NCBI GenBank assembly: GCA_002307095.1
Contig: DBTO01000080.1
Span: forward strand, 1 to 6,361
Reading direction: 5' to 3'
From: Sulfurospirillum sp. UBA1314
GTDB lineage: Bacteria > Campylobacterota > Campylobacteria > Campylobacterales > Sulfurospirillaceae
Length of the DNA: 6,361 bases
Made by a program: the position numbers and the translations under genes. The notes below the pieces were generated by a model. The model made no database searches, was not told the origin of the DNA, and worked only from the letters and a program-made list of their open reading frames with translations. Positions 5,944 through 6,361 of this stretch are shown in pieces; the stretch's first letter is position 1; each line of letters starts with the position of its first letter.

Positions 5944-6361
5944 TCTCCATCTTGATCTCCTCTGTCTTTGGCGCTTGCACTAACACATAGTTGGTCCAAG
6001 CGTTCGCAGAGGTAATGAGTTTTAAAAGAGGAGCATCTTGACTCAATTGGGTGACCGTTAAGTTTTCATCCTTGCCATTGACTTTAAACTTTAAAAGATT
6101 AATGGTATCAAAAGCCCCATCACCCGTGGCTTTGTAGGTTCCTACGATAAATTTCTCGCTCTCTTGCGTCACAAGGTCATGGTTTATGGGATTTAAATAG
6201 GTGATTGTTACAAACGTTTTCGAGGTCTTCGAGTTGATAATTTCAATTTTTTTAGAGTTCGTCACGCTGTAATCCAACGTCTTTTCACTCTCATTTTCGC
6301 TCAACTTTGAAGCACAACCCACCATCAAAAACGCAGCCACAACCAAAGAGATATATCGCAT
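5885..6361 (-). CDS. Small lipoprotein of unknown function
   Basis: The product is 158 residues, starting at the ATG whose complement ends exactly at the window edge. The N-terminus M-R-Y-I-S-L-V-V-A-A-F-L-M-V-G-C is a lipoprotein signal peptide with lipobox M-V-G-C, so Cys16 would be lipidated. Ala at +2 gives no inner-membrane retention signal by the E. coli rule, so outer-membrane attachment is likely. The mature part (about 143 residues) is polar with alternating hydrophobic residues, suggesting a beta-rich domain, and contains no Cys apart from the lipidated one. I do not recognise the family. From memory, Campylobacter jejuni has a lipoprotein gene (Cj0842) in the same convergent position next to slt, which supports a real and conserved gene. 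Its 3' end overlaps the slt coding end by 59 bases. A link to peptidoglycan remodelling is only a guess from position. Promoter and ribosome binding site lie outside the window. Confidence 0.8.
   Translation of the reverse strand: MRYISLVVAAFLMVGCASKLSENESEKTLDYSVTNSKKIEIINSKTSKTFVTITYLNPINHDLVTQESEKFIVGTYKATGDGAFDTINLLKFKVNGKDENLTVTQLSQDAPLLKLITSANAWTNYVLVQAPKTEEIKMEISFENDQSQRVSATFRKDF

Overview
The window looks like Campylobacterota chromosome, most likely Sulfurospirillum or a close relative. This rests on moderately AT-rich coding sequence, an extended -10 promoter without a clear -35, and the gene order GluRS-like / yggT / slt with a convergent lipoprotein gene. From memory, the same order occurs around gltX (Cj0845c to Cj0842) in Campylobacter jejuni. 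The genus is an inference; no database search was made.

Layout. Positions 1-416 hold the 3' end of an OmpR/PhoB-type response regulator gene that begins outside the window. A 168-base gap (417-584) carries a perfect 12-base palindrome and the likely promoter of the next operon. Four genes on the + strand then overlap end to end: glnS (585-2837, GlnRS with a GatB/YqeY tail domain), a GluRS-like gene (2830-4017), yggT (4014-4310) and slt (4300-5943, a periplasmic lytic transglycosylase). The overlaps are 8, 4 and 11 bases, so this is almost certainly one translationally coupled operon. A lipoprotein gene on the - strand (6361-5885) converges on slt and overlaps its 3' end by 59 bases.

Main point. 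The GluRS-like protein is intact in frame and keeps the GluRS fold signatures, the residues expected to bind glutamate (R3, A5, S7, E39, Y149, R167) and the C-terminal anticodon-binding domain. It has lost the class I ATP-handling motifs: HIGH has become S-I-N-D, the conserved stretch after R167 is E-N-E-Q, and the KMSKS loop is deleted. It therefore looks like a catalytically dead GluRS sitting directly behind a GlnRS. A plausible history is that GlnRS replaced the indirect Glu-tRNA(Gln)/GatCAB route, which released a former GluRS2 from aminoacylation. The protein was then kept for another role, possibly glutamate or tRNA binding.

A second signal is the palindrome core TTACATGTAA. It occurs five times in 6.4 kb, once between genes and four times inside genes in two reading frames, which suggests a DNA-level highly iterated motif.
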